Positions 46,808 to 55,908 of a stretch of DNA of 64,000 nucleotides are shown here, one piece after another. Within the stretch, counting starts at the first letter, position 1, and each line of letters begins with the position of its first letter. The DNA comes from an uncultured Acetobacteraceae bacterium (lineage in GTDB: Bacteria > Pseudomonadota > Alphaproteobacteria > Acetobacterales > Acetobacteraceae). Below the pieces are notes generated by a model. The model did no database searches, was not told where the DNA came from, and saw only the letters and a list, made by a program, of their open reading frames with translations. A program made the position numbers and the translations under genes. The stretch spans positions 1-64,000 of the forward strand of contig CALMVO010000127.1 of NCBI GenBank assembly GCA_937873205.1, in the 5' to 3' direction.

Positions 46808-49723
46808 ATGGGTATCGGTGGCTCAGGGCGAGTCAGACGTCTCGGAGCACGATTCCTTTTCCTGTCGACAGGGATGCTCCTATCGAGTTTGGCCCTGGCG
46901 ACAGTCGCTCGGGCAGAGCGTTCCACCTTCAAGACGTATGGCACCGACCAAGGCCTCACCAGCCTGGACGGCTTCTGCCTCGCTCATGACGGGGCGGGCC
47001 AGGTTCTTCTGTGCACGGAACATGGCGTCTTCGTGTATGATGGTAGACGCTTCACCAACCTTGGGCCCGAGCGCGGCCTGCCCCAGGGCGGTATCGTATC
47101 GGCGATCGAACTGACTGCGTCGGGTCGATTGGCGATCCAATACATGGACGAGGTCTACGTGTCCGATCGCACGACGGACGCCGTGCATCCGGCCACGTCG
47201 CTGTCATTCACGGCCGTCGATCATCCGGGATTGTCGTTCTACGACCAGCACGGTCACCGTCTCGTCGCCTGGCGCGATGGGTTCGTGCTTCTGGCGGGTG
47301 ATTCAACGGTGGAAATCTTGGCTCCGCCCGGCGGACGCGCCGTCGCTCGTGGCATGGGCTACGATATCGGCGAGCGGGCTTTGCTGCAGGGTGCGACCGC
47401 GATCTTCTCCGTCCGAGGTCGCCTTTGGGAGACCATGGAGGATAACCGGATCTGTAGCGCCGAACCCGGCGCAGTGCAGTGCTATGACGCGACGGCGGGA
47501 CTGACCGGCGGAACCTGGCGGGATATCGCCGCCGGTGCCGACAACCACGTTCTCGCCCGTTCCGCATCCTCGGTCGCGACCCTCGATCCGGCGACCAACC
47601 GCTGGTCAGTCGTGGCGCTTCCGGACCAGGGCGGCGCGTATCGGGGCTATGAACGCAGGCTCGGCCTCTACACGACGTCGGATGGTCACGTGATCACACA
47701 GTCGGCGCAGGGATTGGACATCCTGGACGCGAAGGGATGGCGGGAGCTGACAGTCGCCGATGGCGCACCCGACGGGATCGTCGCCGATGCGATGGCCGAC
47801 GCGGCCGGACAACTCTGGTTCCACCTGTTGGGGAGAGGCCTGGTGCGCTGGATCGGCTATGGGCATTGGGACACGATCGAGAAGTCCGATGGCCTGTCGG
47901 CTGGGTTGCCCTGGCAGACGGCCCGGTCCGCCGATGGGCGTCTCTGGGTGTTGACCGATGGTGGCCTGGACGAGGTCGTCCGCCAGGGATCGTCGCGCCA
48001 TGTGTCCCGCGCCTATCCGTTCGGGACATATGGATTGGCCTCGACGCCCGAGGGAGAGATCTGGACTGGCGATGGGGAACAGGGCGTTGGGATCGTGGAT
48101 ACCCGCACCGGCGCCATCTCCACGGCGCCGACTCCTGGCATCGAGACCATCGTCGCGGGACGCCACCATATGGTCTGGCTGGGCACCGACAGGGGACTCT
48201 ACGTCGTCGACGACGCGCACGGACCGCCATTCCGGCCGGTGCTGCTGACGGAATGGGCCACTCCGGTGCCGGGCATCGCCCTGGACGGCGGGTCCGGCGT
48301 CTACTACTTGACCGGGGGGCGGCTGCATCACTGGCATTCAGACGGGCCTGACATGACCGTGTCTGGCCCGGGGTGGCCCGATGATGCCGAGCCGATGGTC
48401 CTGGCGACCGCCCGCGACGGCAGTCTCTGGATCGGCGGACCTCGCGGCCTGTCCCACCTGACGTTATCGGGCGACCATATCCGCAGCTACACGGCCATCC
48501 CGGTCGAGGACACCGGGACCACGACCATCTATGCGGTGATGATCGACCACCGTGGCTGGGTCTGGGTCGGCACCTCGCTCGGCGTCTCGGTCTTTGACGG
48601 GACGAGATGGGCGTCGGTCGATGCCGATCAGGGCCTGCTGTCGAACGATGTCAACGAGGACGGCCTCCGCGAGGATCCGGACGGCTCGGTCTGGATCACG
48701 ACCACCAGCGGCGTCTCGCACCTGCGCGACCCGGCCTCGCTCTTCGCCGAGCGGCCTCTTCATGTGACGGTGACCGGCGTTCGCCTGGGGGAGCGGCCGG
48801 TCGGCGCGGCGACGCTGCCCTACACCCACGATCCGCTCTCGATCGAGCTCGGCACCCCGAATTACGGCATCGGGCGCCCGGTGCTGTTCCGCTACCGGTT
48901 GTCGGGAGTGGATGCGGACTGGGCCACCACCTCCTCGGGCGTGATCGGCTATCCATTCGTTCCGCCGGGACGCCACGTCCTCACGGTCGTCGGCTACGAC
49001 CGGCTGAGCCATGGCGTCTCCGCGCCGGCGACGCTCGTCGTCGACGTCGGCTATCCGTGGTGGCGGCGCTGGTGGTCGGAGTCGCTCTGGGTCGCGTTGG
49101 CGGCGGCGTGCGTCTATGCCGGCGTCCGCGTCCGCTATCGCGCGATGTATGCGCGGCAGGCGGAGCTCGAGCGTCACGTCGCGCGGGCGACGGCTCAGCT
49201 CCGTCACGAGGCCGCGCACGACAGGCTGACCGGGCTGCTGACCCGGTCGGAGATCGAGACGCGACTGGCCGGCAAGCTCGCCCGCGGACGCCGCGGCGAG
49301 GAGCTGGTCGTGGCGCTGCTCGACGTGGACCACTTCAAGCGCATCAACGACCGCCACGGCCATCTTGGTGGCGACGAGGTCCTGCGGGCACTCGGCCGCC
49401 TGATCTCCCAGGCGATGCGGCCGGGCGAATATGCCGGACGCTATGGCGGCGAGGAGATGCTGCTGGTGCTGGCCGACACCGACGGCTGCGCCGCCGAGCG
49501 GGTGCTGAAGCTACATCTCGCGATCCGGCACGACCCGTTCCGGGTCGCCGACGGGCCGATCTCCGTCACCTGCTCGATCGGCATGGCCTGGGTCGGCGAC
49601 GGGGACAGCTGGGAGAGCCTCATCGGCCGGGCCGATGCCGCCCTCTACGAGGCCAAGGGCAACGGTCGTGACCAAGTGGTCGAGAGTCGTTCGCACGAGG
49701 TGCGGGTATCCAGCACCGGCTGA
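46808..49723 (+). CDS. Propeller-Y_Y_Y-GGDEF membrane sensor, putative diguanylate cyclase
   Basis: This 971-aa protein has a signal/anchor region (FLFLSTGMLLSSLALATVARA), a long periplasmic region of two-component-regulator propeller repeats (for example WVGTSLGVSVFDG and SLWIGGPRGLSHL), a Y_Y_Y-type domain (FRYRLSGVDADW), a transmembrane helix (about residues 757-777) and a cytoplasmic GGDEF domain. The active-site loop is GGEEM (residues 880-884) instead of GGDEF or GGEEF, and the usual RxxD inhibitory site is RPGE. It may sense a periplasmic or cell-surface carbohydrate signal and make cyclic di-GMP. ATG 46808 is preferred over GTG or earlier starts because it directly leads into the signal segment. 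The M at the fifth loop position leaves catalysis uncertain. Confidence 0.85.
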   Translation: MGIGGSGRVRRLGARFLFLSTGMLLSSLALATVARAERSTFKTYGTDQGLTSLDGFCLAHDGAGQVLLCTEHGVFVYDGRRFTNLGPERGLPQGGIVSAIELTASGRLAIQYMDEVYVSDRTTDAVHPATSLSFTAVDHPGLSFYDQHGHRLVAWRDGFVLLAGDSTVEILAPPGGRAVARGMGYDIGERALLQGATAIFSVRGRLWETMEDNRICSAEPGAVQCYDATAGLTGGTWRDIAAGADNHVLARSASSVATLDPATNRWSVVALPDQGGAYRGYERRLGLYTTSDGHVITQSAQGLDILDAKGWRELTVADGAPDGIVADAMADAAGQLWFHLLGRGLVRWIGYGHWDTIEKSDGLSAGLPWQTARSADGRLWVLTDGGLDEVVRQGSSRHVSRAYPFGTYGLASTPEGEIWTGDGEQGVGIVDTRTGAISTAPTPGIETIVAGRHHMVWLGTDRGLYVVDDAHGPPFRPVLLTEWATPVPGIALDGGSGVYYLTGGRLHHWHSDGPDMTVSGPGWPDDAEPMVLATARDGSLWIGGPRGLSHLTLSGDHIRSYTAIPVEDTGTTTIYAVMIDHRGWVWVGTSLGVSVFDGTRWASVDADQGLLSNDVNEDGLREDPDGSVWITTTSGVSHLRDPASLFAERPLHVTVTGVRLGERPVGAATLPYTHDPLSIELGTPNYGIGRPVLFRYRLSGVDADWATTSSGVIGYPFVPPGRHVLTVVGYDRLSHGVSAPATLVVDVGYPWWRRWWSESLWVALAAACVYAGVRVRYRAMYARQAELERHVARATAQLRHEAAHDRLTGLLTRSEIETRLAGKLARGRRGEELVVALLDVDHFKRINDRHGHLGGDEVLRALGRLISQAMRPGEYAGRYGGEEMLLVLADTDGCAAERVLKLHLAIRHDPFRVADGPISVTCSIGMAWVGDGDSWESLIGRADAALYEAKGNGRDQVVESRSHEVRVSSTG

Positions 49724-49804
49724 CGGATCCAGGTCGGGCCAGCGGCATGGATGACGGCGATGGTGCGCCCGCCGGGACAACGGGCTGCGGCGCCGATCCC
49801 CGCC

Positions 49805-50731
49805 TCAGGAAGCCGGCGCATGGCGCGCCAGCAGGCCGTCCGAGACCGTCCACAGCCGCGCCTGGAACTCCGGGTCGTCGGCATGCGGGTTGGCGCGGGC
49901 CGGCCGGCAGTCGGCGTAGAAGCCGCCGGTCGCCCCGTCGAGGTCGGGGTGCGCCGCCGCATAGCACTGCGTCGCCGCCCCCTGCGCGATCGACTTCATG
50001 AATGGCCGACCGAGCCACAACAGCGCTCGCGCCGGGCGCGGCAGCGCGCGGAACAGGTCGGTCGAGGCGATGACGCCGGGGTGCACCGCGTTCGAGGTGA
50101 CGCCGCGCTCGCGCAGCCGCGGCGCCATCAGCTTGGCGAAGGCGAGATTGGCGAGCTTGGACTGGCCGTAGCGCTCGAGGCCGCGATAGCCGCGCCGGGC
50201 GTCGAGGTCGTCGAACGCGATGCCCTCCCGGGGCGCCTTCGACTGCGCGGCGCTGCTGCTGACCGTCACCAGCCGGCCGCTGCCCGCCCGCAGGCGGTCG
50301 GCCAGGCGCGTCGCCAGCAGCATGTGCGACAGGTGGTTCACCCGGAACTGGCTCTCGACCCCGTAGCGCAGGTCCGGCGTCGGCGGCGCCATGATGGCGG
50401 CGTTGGCGATGATGGCGTCGAGCTCGATCGCCAGGGCGCGCAACCGAACCACTGCTTCGGCGACGGAAGCGAAATCGTCCTGGTCGCAGGCCAGCGGCGT
50501 GGTGCGCCCGGGCAGGTGGTCGCGTATCTGGGCGCAGGCGCCCTCGGCCCGCGCCAGCGACCGCGCGGTGCCGATCACGTGCGCGCCGCGTGCCGCCAGC
50601 GCCCGCATGGTCTCGTGGCCGATCCCCGCCGCGCAGCCGGTCACCAGGTAGGTGCGGCCGGACAGGTCGAGCCCGGCCAGCACCTCGTCCGCGGTCGAGC
50701 GCGCCCCGAACCGTCCGCTCCTAGGCGTCAT
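49805..50731 (-). CDS. Short-chain dehydrogenase/reductase (retinol dehydrogenase-like)
   Basis: This 308-aa Rossmann protein has TGCAAGIGHETMRAL for the cofactor, NAAIM, SSSAAQ for the catalytic serine and YGQSKLANLAF for the Tyr-Lys pair. The conserved VHPGVIASTDLFR fits the SDR group that includes plant protochlorophyllide- and retinol-type reductases. ATG 50731 overlaps the upstream hydrolase gene by eleven bases, so the two are probably co-transcribed. The substrate is unknown; it is downstream of an allantoate-type amidohydrolase on the minus strand. Confidence 0.85.
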   Translation of the reverse strand: MTPRSGRFGARSTADEVLAGLDLSGRTYLVTGCAAGIGHETMRALAARGAHVIGTARSLARAEGACAQIRDHLPGRTTPLACDQDDFASVAEAVVRLRALAIELDAIIANAAIMAPPTPDLRYGVESQFRVNHLSHMLLATRLADRLRAGSGRLVTVSSSAAQSKAPREGIAFDDLDARRGYRGLERYGQSKLANLAFAKLMAPRLRERGVTSNAVHPGVIASTDLFRALPRPARALLWLGRPFMKSIAQGAATQCYAAAHPDLDGATGGFYADCRPARANPHADDPEFQARLWTVSDGLLARHAPAS

Positions 50732-51980
50732 CGTCCGTGCCCCGATCCGCCGCCCCGAGATCCCGCAGCAGCGCCGCCAGCACCCGGACGGCGACCTCCG
50801 CGTCCGCGGCCTCGACATGTTCCGCCGGGTGGTGGCTGATGCCGTCGCGACAGCGCACGAACAGCATCGCCATCGGGCACAGCGTCGCCATCGCCATCGC
50901 GTCGTGCCCGGCGCCGCTCGGCAGCCGCAAGGTGGGGGCGCCGACCGCTGCCGCCGCTCGTTCCAGCGCCGCCTGCAGCGCCGGATCGCAGGCCGCCGCG
51001 GCGGCGTCGTGGGTGCGCACGACCTCCAGCTGGACGCGATGCGCGCCCGCCACATCGGCCAGTGCCGCCCGGATCCGCCGCCAGACCGCCTCGCGCACGG
51101 GATCGGACGGGGCGCGCAGGTCGAGCGTGAACACCGCCCGACCCGGGATCACGTTGACCGCGCCCGGCTCCGCCGCGATCTGTCCGACCGTCGCGGTCAC
51201 GTCCGGTGCCGCGCCGCCGAGGCGGCGGATCGCCACGATCATCTCGGCCGCCGCCGCCAACGCGTCACGGCGCCCCGCCATCGGCACGGTGCCGGCATGG
51301 CCGGCCCCGCCCGTGACCGTGATCCTGGCCCGGGTGGCGCCGTTGATGGCGCTCACCACCCCCAGCGCCAGTCCGGCGGACTGCAGCACCGGCCCCTGCT
51401 CGATGTGCAGCTCGATGAAGCCCCGCGGCGGCGGCGCCATCGCGGCCGCCTTCAGCCCGTCCGAGTCGCCGCCGAACGCTGCCAGCGCGTCTCCCAGCGA
51501 CACCCCGTCCGCATCCAGCGCCGCGCGCTGCCGCGCGCCGTCGAGCGTGCCGGCCAGCGCTCGCGACCCGGTGAGCGTCACCGGGAACCGGACCCCTTCC
51601 TCGTCGCCGAACCCCAGCAACGAGACCGCGAACGGCAGCCGAGCGCCCTCGTCCCGCAGCAGCTCCAGCGCCGCCAGCCCGGCCAGCACGCCGAACGCGC
51701 CGTCATAGCGGCCGGCATCGCGCACGGTGTCGAGATGCGAGCCGACCAGCAGCGGGGGTGTGCCGGGATGCGCGCCCGCTTGCTCGCCGATCAGCGTCGC
51801 CGCCGCGTCCTGCCGCACCGCGAGCCCGGCGTCGCGCATCCAGCCGGACACCAGGCGGATCGCCGCCGCATGCGCCGGCGACAGATAGAGCCGCGTCAGC
51901 CCGGGGCCATCGGTGCAGCCGGCCAGGCTGTCCAGCCGCGCCATCAGCCGCGTGGTCGCCCGCTCCGCCGCGTCCGCCAA
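50721..51980 (-). CDS. M20-family amidohydrolase, allantoate amidohydrolase/N-carbamoylase-like
   Basis: This 419-aa zinc hydrolase has the M20 pattern: GSHLDTVRDAGRYDG (first His and Asp), GDEEGVRFPVTLTGS (Glu), FIELHIEQGPVL and a late GISHHPAEH. Relatives hydrolyse allantoate to ureidoglycolate or remove N-carbamoyl groups from L-amino acids. A hydroxyisourate hydrolase gene lies divergently 700 bp away, which favours ureide degradation. TTG 51980 is the presumed start; ATG 51944 is an alternative. The exact substrate cannot be decided from sequence. Confidence 0.82.
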   Translation of the reverse strand: MADAAERATTRLMARLDSLAGCTDGPGLTRLYLSPAHAAAIRLVSGWMRDAGLAVRQDAAATLIGEQAGAHPGTPPLLVGSHLDTVRDAGRYDGAFGVLAGLAALELLRDEGARLPFAVSLLGFGDEEGVRFPVTLTGSRALAGTLDGARQRAALDADGVSLGDALAAFGGDSDGLKAAAMAPPPRGFIELHIEQGPVLQSAGLALGVVSAINGATRARITVTGGAGHAGTVPMAGRRDALAAAAEMIVAIRRLGGAAPDVTATVGQIAAEPGAVNVIPGRAVFTLDLRAPSDPVREAVWRRIRAALADVAGAHRVQLEVVRTHDAAAAACDPALQAALERAAAAVGAPTLRLPSGAGHDAMAMATLCPMAMLFVRCRDGISHHPAEHVEAADAEVAVRVLAALLRDLGAADRGTDDDA

Positions 51981-52153
51981 AGTCTCGGCCCTCCGTCCGC
52001 CGCGTCCGACGGCACGCTAGCGCAAGGGGGCGCCCGGATCGAGGAAGCCGGGAGTGCCCGGTCCGCACGCGGCGCTGGCGCCGCCGTGGGCCGGGATGCC
52101 ATGCTCGGCCGCGGCCCCGAGGCCGCCGCGACTACGGGACGGGGGAATGGACG

Positions 52154-52693
52154 ATGCGAGCCTGCGCCATCCTGTCGACCGGCCTGCTGCTGGCGATCAC
52201 CGTGTCCGCCCGCGCGGCCGATCCGGCCGCCGGCCTGGCGCCCGGCCTGGCCGGAATAGGCTTCCTGGTCGGTCATTGGTCGTCCCGGGTCCCCGGGGCG
52301 GTCGCCGAAACCGGCGGCACATCCACCGGCACCATCAGCTTCACGCCGGAGGTCGGCGGACACGTCCTGCTGCGCCGGGACCATGTCGGCCTGCTCGACC
52401 GGTCCGGCAGGGCGGCCGGCGGGTTCGACATCCTGATGATGATCTATCCGGAAGCGGGCACGCTGCACGCCGACTACTCTGACGGGCAGCACGTCATCCA
52501 CTACGCCTCGGCGCTGATGCAGCCGGGGCGGTCGGTGAGCTTCACGAGCGCCGCCTCGCCGGGTGCGCCGACCTTCAGGCTCTCCTACACGCTGGTCGGT
52601 GCGGACACGCTCGACATCGCGTTCGGCATGATCCCGCCCGGCGGGAGCAGCGTCCGCCCAATCGCGACCGGCACGGCGCACCGCGATGGCTGA
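52154..52693 (+). CDS. Secreted protein of unknown function, DUF1579-like
   Basis: This 179-aa protein has a signal peptide ([19 protein letters not shown]) and a beta-rich body with GFLVGHWSS at residue ~35 and [14 protein letters not shown], suggesting a small lipocalin-like barrel of the DUF1579 type. No catalytic residues are evident. GGGGGA lies upstream of ATG 52154. Its stop overlaps uraH by eight bases, so it is co-translated with the hydroxyisourate hydrolase. Confidence 0.65.
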   Translation: MRACAILSTGLLLAITVSARAADPAAGLAPGLAGIGFLVGHWSSRVPGAVAETGGTSTGTISFTPEVGGHVLLRRDHVGLLDRSGRAAGGFDILMMIYPEAGTLHADYSDGQHVIHYASALMQPGRSVSFTSAASPGAPTFRLSYTLVGADTLDIAFGMIPPGGSSVRPIATGTAHRDG

Positions 52694-53033
52694 GCCGGAC
52701 GGCCGCCTCACCACCCACGTGCTCGACACCGCCACCGGCCGCCCCGGCGCCGGGCTCGGCATCGTGCTCTCCCGCATCGAGGACGGACGCCGCGTCGAGC
52801 TCGGCCGCCACCGCACCAACGCCGACGGCCGCTGCGACGCGCCGCTGCTGCATGGCGCCGAGTTGCGCGCCGGGCTCTACGAGCTGCTGTTCGAGGTCGC
52901 TGCCTGGCGCGGGGCCGATGCCGGCTTCTACGACGAGATCCCGGTCCGTTTCCAGGTCACCGATCCGGGCGCGCATCACCACGTGCCGCTGATCCTCTCG
53001 CCGTTCGGTTACGCCACCTATCGCGGCAGCTGA
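52686..53033 (+). CDS. uraH: 5-hydroxyisourate hydrolase (transthyretin-like)
   Basis: This 115-aa protein shows the family hallmarks: [16 protein letters not shown] at the start, [12 protein letters not shown] in the middle, [13 protein letters not shown] and the C-terminal YRGS. It hydrolyses 5-hydroxyisourate, the urate oxidation product, to OHCU on the way to allantoin. No signal peptide is visible. It follows a secreted protein with eight overlapping bases. The urate-oxidising step and OHCU decarboxylase are not in the window, though the next gene is a flavin-dependent oxidoreductase. Confidence 0.95.
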   Translation: MAEPDGRLTTHVLDTATGRPGAGLGIVLSRIEDGRRVELGRHRTNADGRCDAPLLHGAELRAGLYELLFEVAAWRGADAGFYDEIPVRFQVTDPGAHHHVPLILSPFGYATYRGS

Positions 53034-53090
53034 GCGGCCCGCCGATTGCACTGCCTTGGCCGGTATCGCCCGCTGCCCGGAGACCCTGTC

Positions 53091-54554
53091 GTGCCCGACC
53101 AGTCGATGCCCGTCACCGCCGCCGTCCCGCAGGCCCTCGCCGCGCTCGAGGACCGGGTGCGGCGGGACCTGGCCCTGATCGACTACCCGGCGCATTCCTG
53201 GGTGCCGCCGCGCCATGCGGCCGGCGAGCCGGTGCTGGACGTCGCCATCGTCGGCGGCGGCCAGGGCGGCCTCGCCACCGCGTTCGGGCTGCTGCGCCGG
53301 AAGATCGGCAACATCGCGGTGTTCGACCGCAGCGAGGCCGGCCGCGAGGGGCCATGGGTCACCTTCGCGCGCATGCTGACCCTGCGCACGCCCAAGCACG
53401 TCACCGGCCCCGATCTTGGTGTGCCGAGCCTGACCCCGCGCGCCTGGTTCGAGGCCGCGCACGGCGCCGACGCCTGGGACGCGCTGGGCAAGATCTCCCG
53501 CCAGGACTGGCAGGCCTACCTCGGCTGGTATCGCCGCATGCTCGACCTGCCGGTGCACAACGGGACGGCGGTCACGGCGGTCGTGCCGGAGCGCCATGAC
53601 GGCGCCGACCTGCTTCGGCTCACGCTCGACGGGCCGGAGGGCCGGCGGACGAGGCTCGCGCGCAAGGTGGTGCTGGCCACCGGCATCGACGGCAGCGGCG
53701 CCTGGCACGTGCCGGGCTTCATCCGGGACGCGGTGCCGCCGGAGCGCCATGCGCACACGTCCGCCGAGATCGACTTCGCACGGCTGCGCGGCCGCCGCAT
53801 TGGCGTGCTCGGCGCCGGCGCCTCGGCGTTCGACAATGCCGCCACCGCGCTGGAGGCCGGAGCCGCCTCGGTGACGCTCTGCCTGCGCAGGCCCGAGCTG
53901 CCGCGGATCAACCCGTATCGCTGGATGGAGAACGCGGGGTTCCTGGGCCATTTCGCCGAGCTGCCCGACCTCGTGCGCTGGCGCTTCATGCGGCACATCT
54001 TCGAGCTGAACCAGCCGCCGCCGCAGGAGACGTTCTGGCGCTGCCGCCGGCATGGGCATTTCGCGCTCCGCACCGGCTGCCCCTGGGACGGGGCGCGCAT
54101 GGACGGCGACGAGATCGTCATCGCGACGCCGGCGGGCGAGCTGCGGTTCGACCAGCTCATCGTCGGCACCGGTTATCAGATCGACCTGCGGCTGCGCCCG
54201 GAGCTCGACCATTTCGCTGCCGATATCGCCCTCTGGCGCGATCGTTTCACGCCGCCCGCCGACGAGGTGCATGCCCTGCTCGGCAGCCACCCCTACCTCG
54301 GCGAGGCTTTCCAGTTCCTGGAGCGCATACCGGGCGGAGCGCCGCATTTGCGGCACATTCACAACTTCACCTTTGGAGCGACGCCGAGCATGGGGCTGTC
54401 GGGCGCCTCGATCAGCGGCATGCGCTACGGCGTCGATCGGCTGGTCTCCGGTTTGTCGCGCACTCTCTTCCTCGAAGATGCCGGGCTGCATCTCGACAGC
54501 CTGCGGCGATACGACACGCCCGAACTCGTCAGCCTCGATCCGCCGCACGACTGA
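53091..54554 (+). CDS. FAD/NAD(P)-dependent oxidoreductase, flavin monooxygenase-like
   Basis: This 487-aa protein binds FAD through VAIVGGGQGGLATAFGLLRR (about residues 48-67) and has a second Rossmann motif GVLGAGASAFDNAATAL. The two-Rossmann arrangement and the length resemble bacterial flavin-containing monooxygenases and related hydroxylases. GTG 53091 is preferred because GGAGA lies 11 bases upstream and the earlier TTG has no RBS. It begins 57 bp after uraH on the same strand. It may oxidise a purine- or ureide-linked substrate, which is inference from location only. Confidence 0.78.
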   Translation: MPDQSMPVTAAVPQALAALEDRVRRDLALIDYPAHSWVPPRHAAGEPVLDVAIVGGGQGGLATAFGLLRRKIGNIAVFDRSEAGREGPWVTFARMLTLRTPKHVTGPDLGVPSLTPRAWFEAAHGADAWDALGKISRQDWQAYLGWYRRMLDLPVHNGTAVTAVVPERHDGADLLRLTLDGPEGRRTRLARKVVLATGIDGSGAWHVPGFIRDAVPPERHAHTSAEIDFARLRGRRIGVLGAGASAFDNAATALEAGAASVTLCLRRPELPRINPYRWMENAGFLGHFAELPDLVRWRFMRHIFELNQPPPQETFWRCRRHGHFALRTGCPWDGARMDGDEIVIATPAGELRFDQLIVGTGYQIDLRLRPELDHFAADIALWRDRFTPPADEVHALLGSHPYLGEAFQFLERIPGGAPHLRHIHNFTFGATPSMGLSGASISGMRYGVDRLVSGLSRTLFLEDAGLHLDSLRRYDTPELVSLDPPHD

Positions 54555-54650
54555 CGACGGCCGACGCCGCTTGCGGAACTGCCGGCCTCGCCTGGCGTCG
54601 TACAGAATCGAGGCGATCCAAATTCACGAGAAACCAGCGAAAGCGAGCAG

Positions 54651-55136
54651 ATGGCGCGCAAGACCACCCCGATCTCCGGACGGAAGCCATCCGGCACCAC
54701 CCGCGGTGTGAAACCGGCCGTCACCAAGGCGCGGTCGACCGGTGCTGCTCCCAAGAAGAGTCCGGTCCGCAAGACGGACGCTGCGACCAGGGCGGCACCG
54801 GCCCGGGTCGGGCGTCCGGCCGCCGCCCGGCCGCTGCTGCAGAGCAAGCAGGAGTTGCGCGACCGAATCGAAAAGCTGGAGCGCGCCAACGTCGTTCTGC
54901 GCGCCAAGAACCGCGAGGCCGTCGAGGCGTCGCGGGATGCGGCAAACCGGATCGACCAGCTCGAGGAGCAACTGTCGAAGCGCGCCGGCGCTCAGTCCGT
55001 CCCCGACGCCGCTCCGGCGGAGGAGGGGGTCGCCGACGCGGCTTCGTCCAAGCCCACGGCCCGGCGTGGCCGCAAGCCGAAGGTGAAGCCCGCCGCGGAG
55101 GACCCCGCGCCCGAGCCGGAAGACGACGACGCCTGA
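54651..55136 (+). CDS. Lys/Ala-rich histone-like protein with coiled coil and AT-hook-like tail
   Basis: This 161-aa protein has a basic Lys/Arg/Pro-rich N-terminal half (PKKSPVRKTDAATRAAPAR), a coiled-coil segment (ELRDRIEKLERANVVLRAK, then DQLEEQLSKRA), and a C-terminal AT-hook-like RRGRKPKVK followed by an acidic end (EPEDDDA). The layout resembles histone H1-like or DNA-binding proteins of proteobacteria, but it has no recognised domain. DNA or RNA binding is plausible. It stands alone on its strand about 100 bp after the flavoprotein gene. Confidence 0.6.
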   Translation: MARKTTPISGRKPSGTTRGVKPAVTKARSTGAAPKKSPVRKTDAATRAAPARVGRPAAARPLLQSKQELRDRIEKLERANVVLRAKNREAVEASRDAANRIDQLEEQLSKRAGAQSVPDAAPAEEGVADAASSKPTARRGRKPKVKPAAEDPAPEPEDDDA

Positions 55137-55202
55137 AGCCGTCCAGGCGGACGTCGAGGCCCGCCGTCGATGGTTGGGAGTGAGCTCCTGGTCCCGCTTG
55201 CC

Positions 55203-55778
55203 TCAGGTGCGCTCGTATGTCCCGATCAGGAGGCCGCGTGCGATCACGTGGCCGCGTAGCGCGTCGACCAGCGCGGTGCGTCCCGGCACGTGGCTGAACT
55301 CCGGCGTCCGATCGAGCGCGAAGATCTGGAACGCGTAGCGGTGTGGGCCGTGCCCGCGCGGCGGGTCGGGCGGCAGATAGGCCCGCTGCATGAACGAGTT
55401 GCGGCCGAGCCCATGATCTTCGCCTTCGTGGTCGGGGCTGGGCAGGGCGCCCTCGGCGAGCTCGCCGTCATGCGGGGCCAGCCCGGCTAGGATGGCGTGC
55501 ACCAGCGGGCGTGGCGTCGGGCTGTCCTGGTCCTCGATCAGCAGGACTAGCCCCTCCGCCTCGGGCGGCACGCCGATCCAGCACAGCGGCGGCGACAGCT
55601 TGGCGCCGTCCTCGGTATGGGCTGTGGGAATCGGTCCACCTTGCGCGAAAGCGGGCGAGGTCAGCTGGATGATCTCCGGCACCGCCGCGAACGCGGGGTC
55701 CGCCGACACCAGGCTGTTGGCGTCGCCCCTGACGGTATTCAGCGCACGGCCGACGCCAGCCGGCAGGTTCTGCAACAT
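55203..55778 (-). CDS. YbhB/YbcL family phosphatidylethanolamine-binding-like protein
   Basis: This 191-aa protein matches the PEBP/Raf kinase inhibitor-like family: the ligand-site LIEDQDSPTPRPLVHAIL, GRNSFMQRAYLPPDPPRGHGPH and the GPHRYAFQIFAL strand. No signal peptide is seen. GAGGAGAG precedes ATG 55778. Family members bind small ligands; functions in bacteria are unclear. It is divergent from hisC. Confidence 0.85.
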   Translation of the reverse strand: MLQNLPAGVGRALNTVRGDANSLVSADPAFAAVPEIIQLTSPAFAQGGPIPTAHTEDGAKLSPPLCWIGVPPEAEGLVLLIEDQDSPTPRPLVHAILAGLAPHDGELAEGALPSPDHEGEDHGLGRNSFMQRAYLPPDPPRGHGPHRYAFQIFALDRTPEFSHVPGRTALVDALRGHVIARGLLIGTYERT

Positions 55779-55908
55779 CGCTGCTCTCCTCGTGTGATGG
55801 TCCTCGTCCGACGCGGCAGGCGCGTCTGGCGTTTCCGCCCTCGCGACACCGTGCGGCATCGCCCCTATATCTGTGGACTCACAGCCCAGCCTCCGGGACG
55901 TCCGACGC

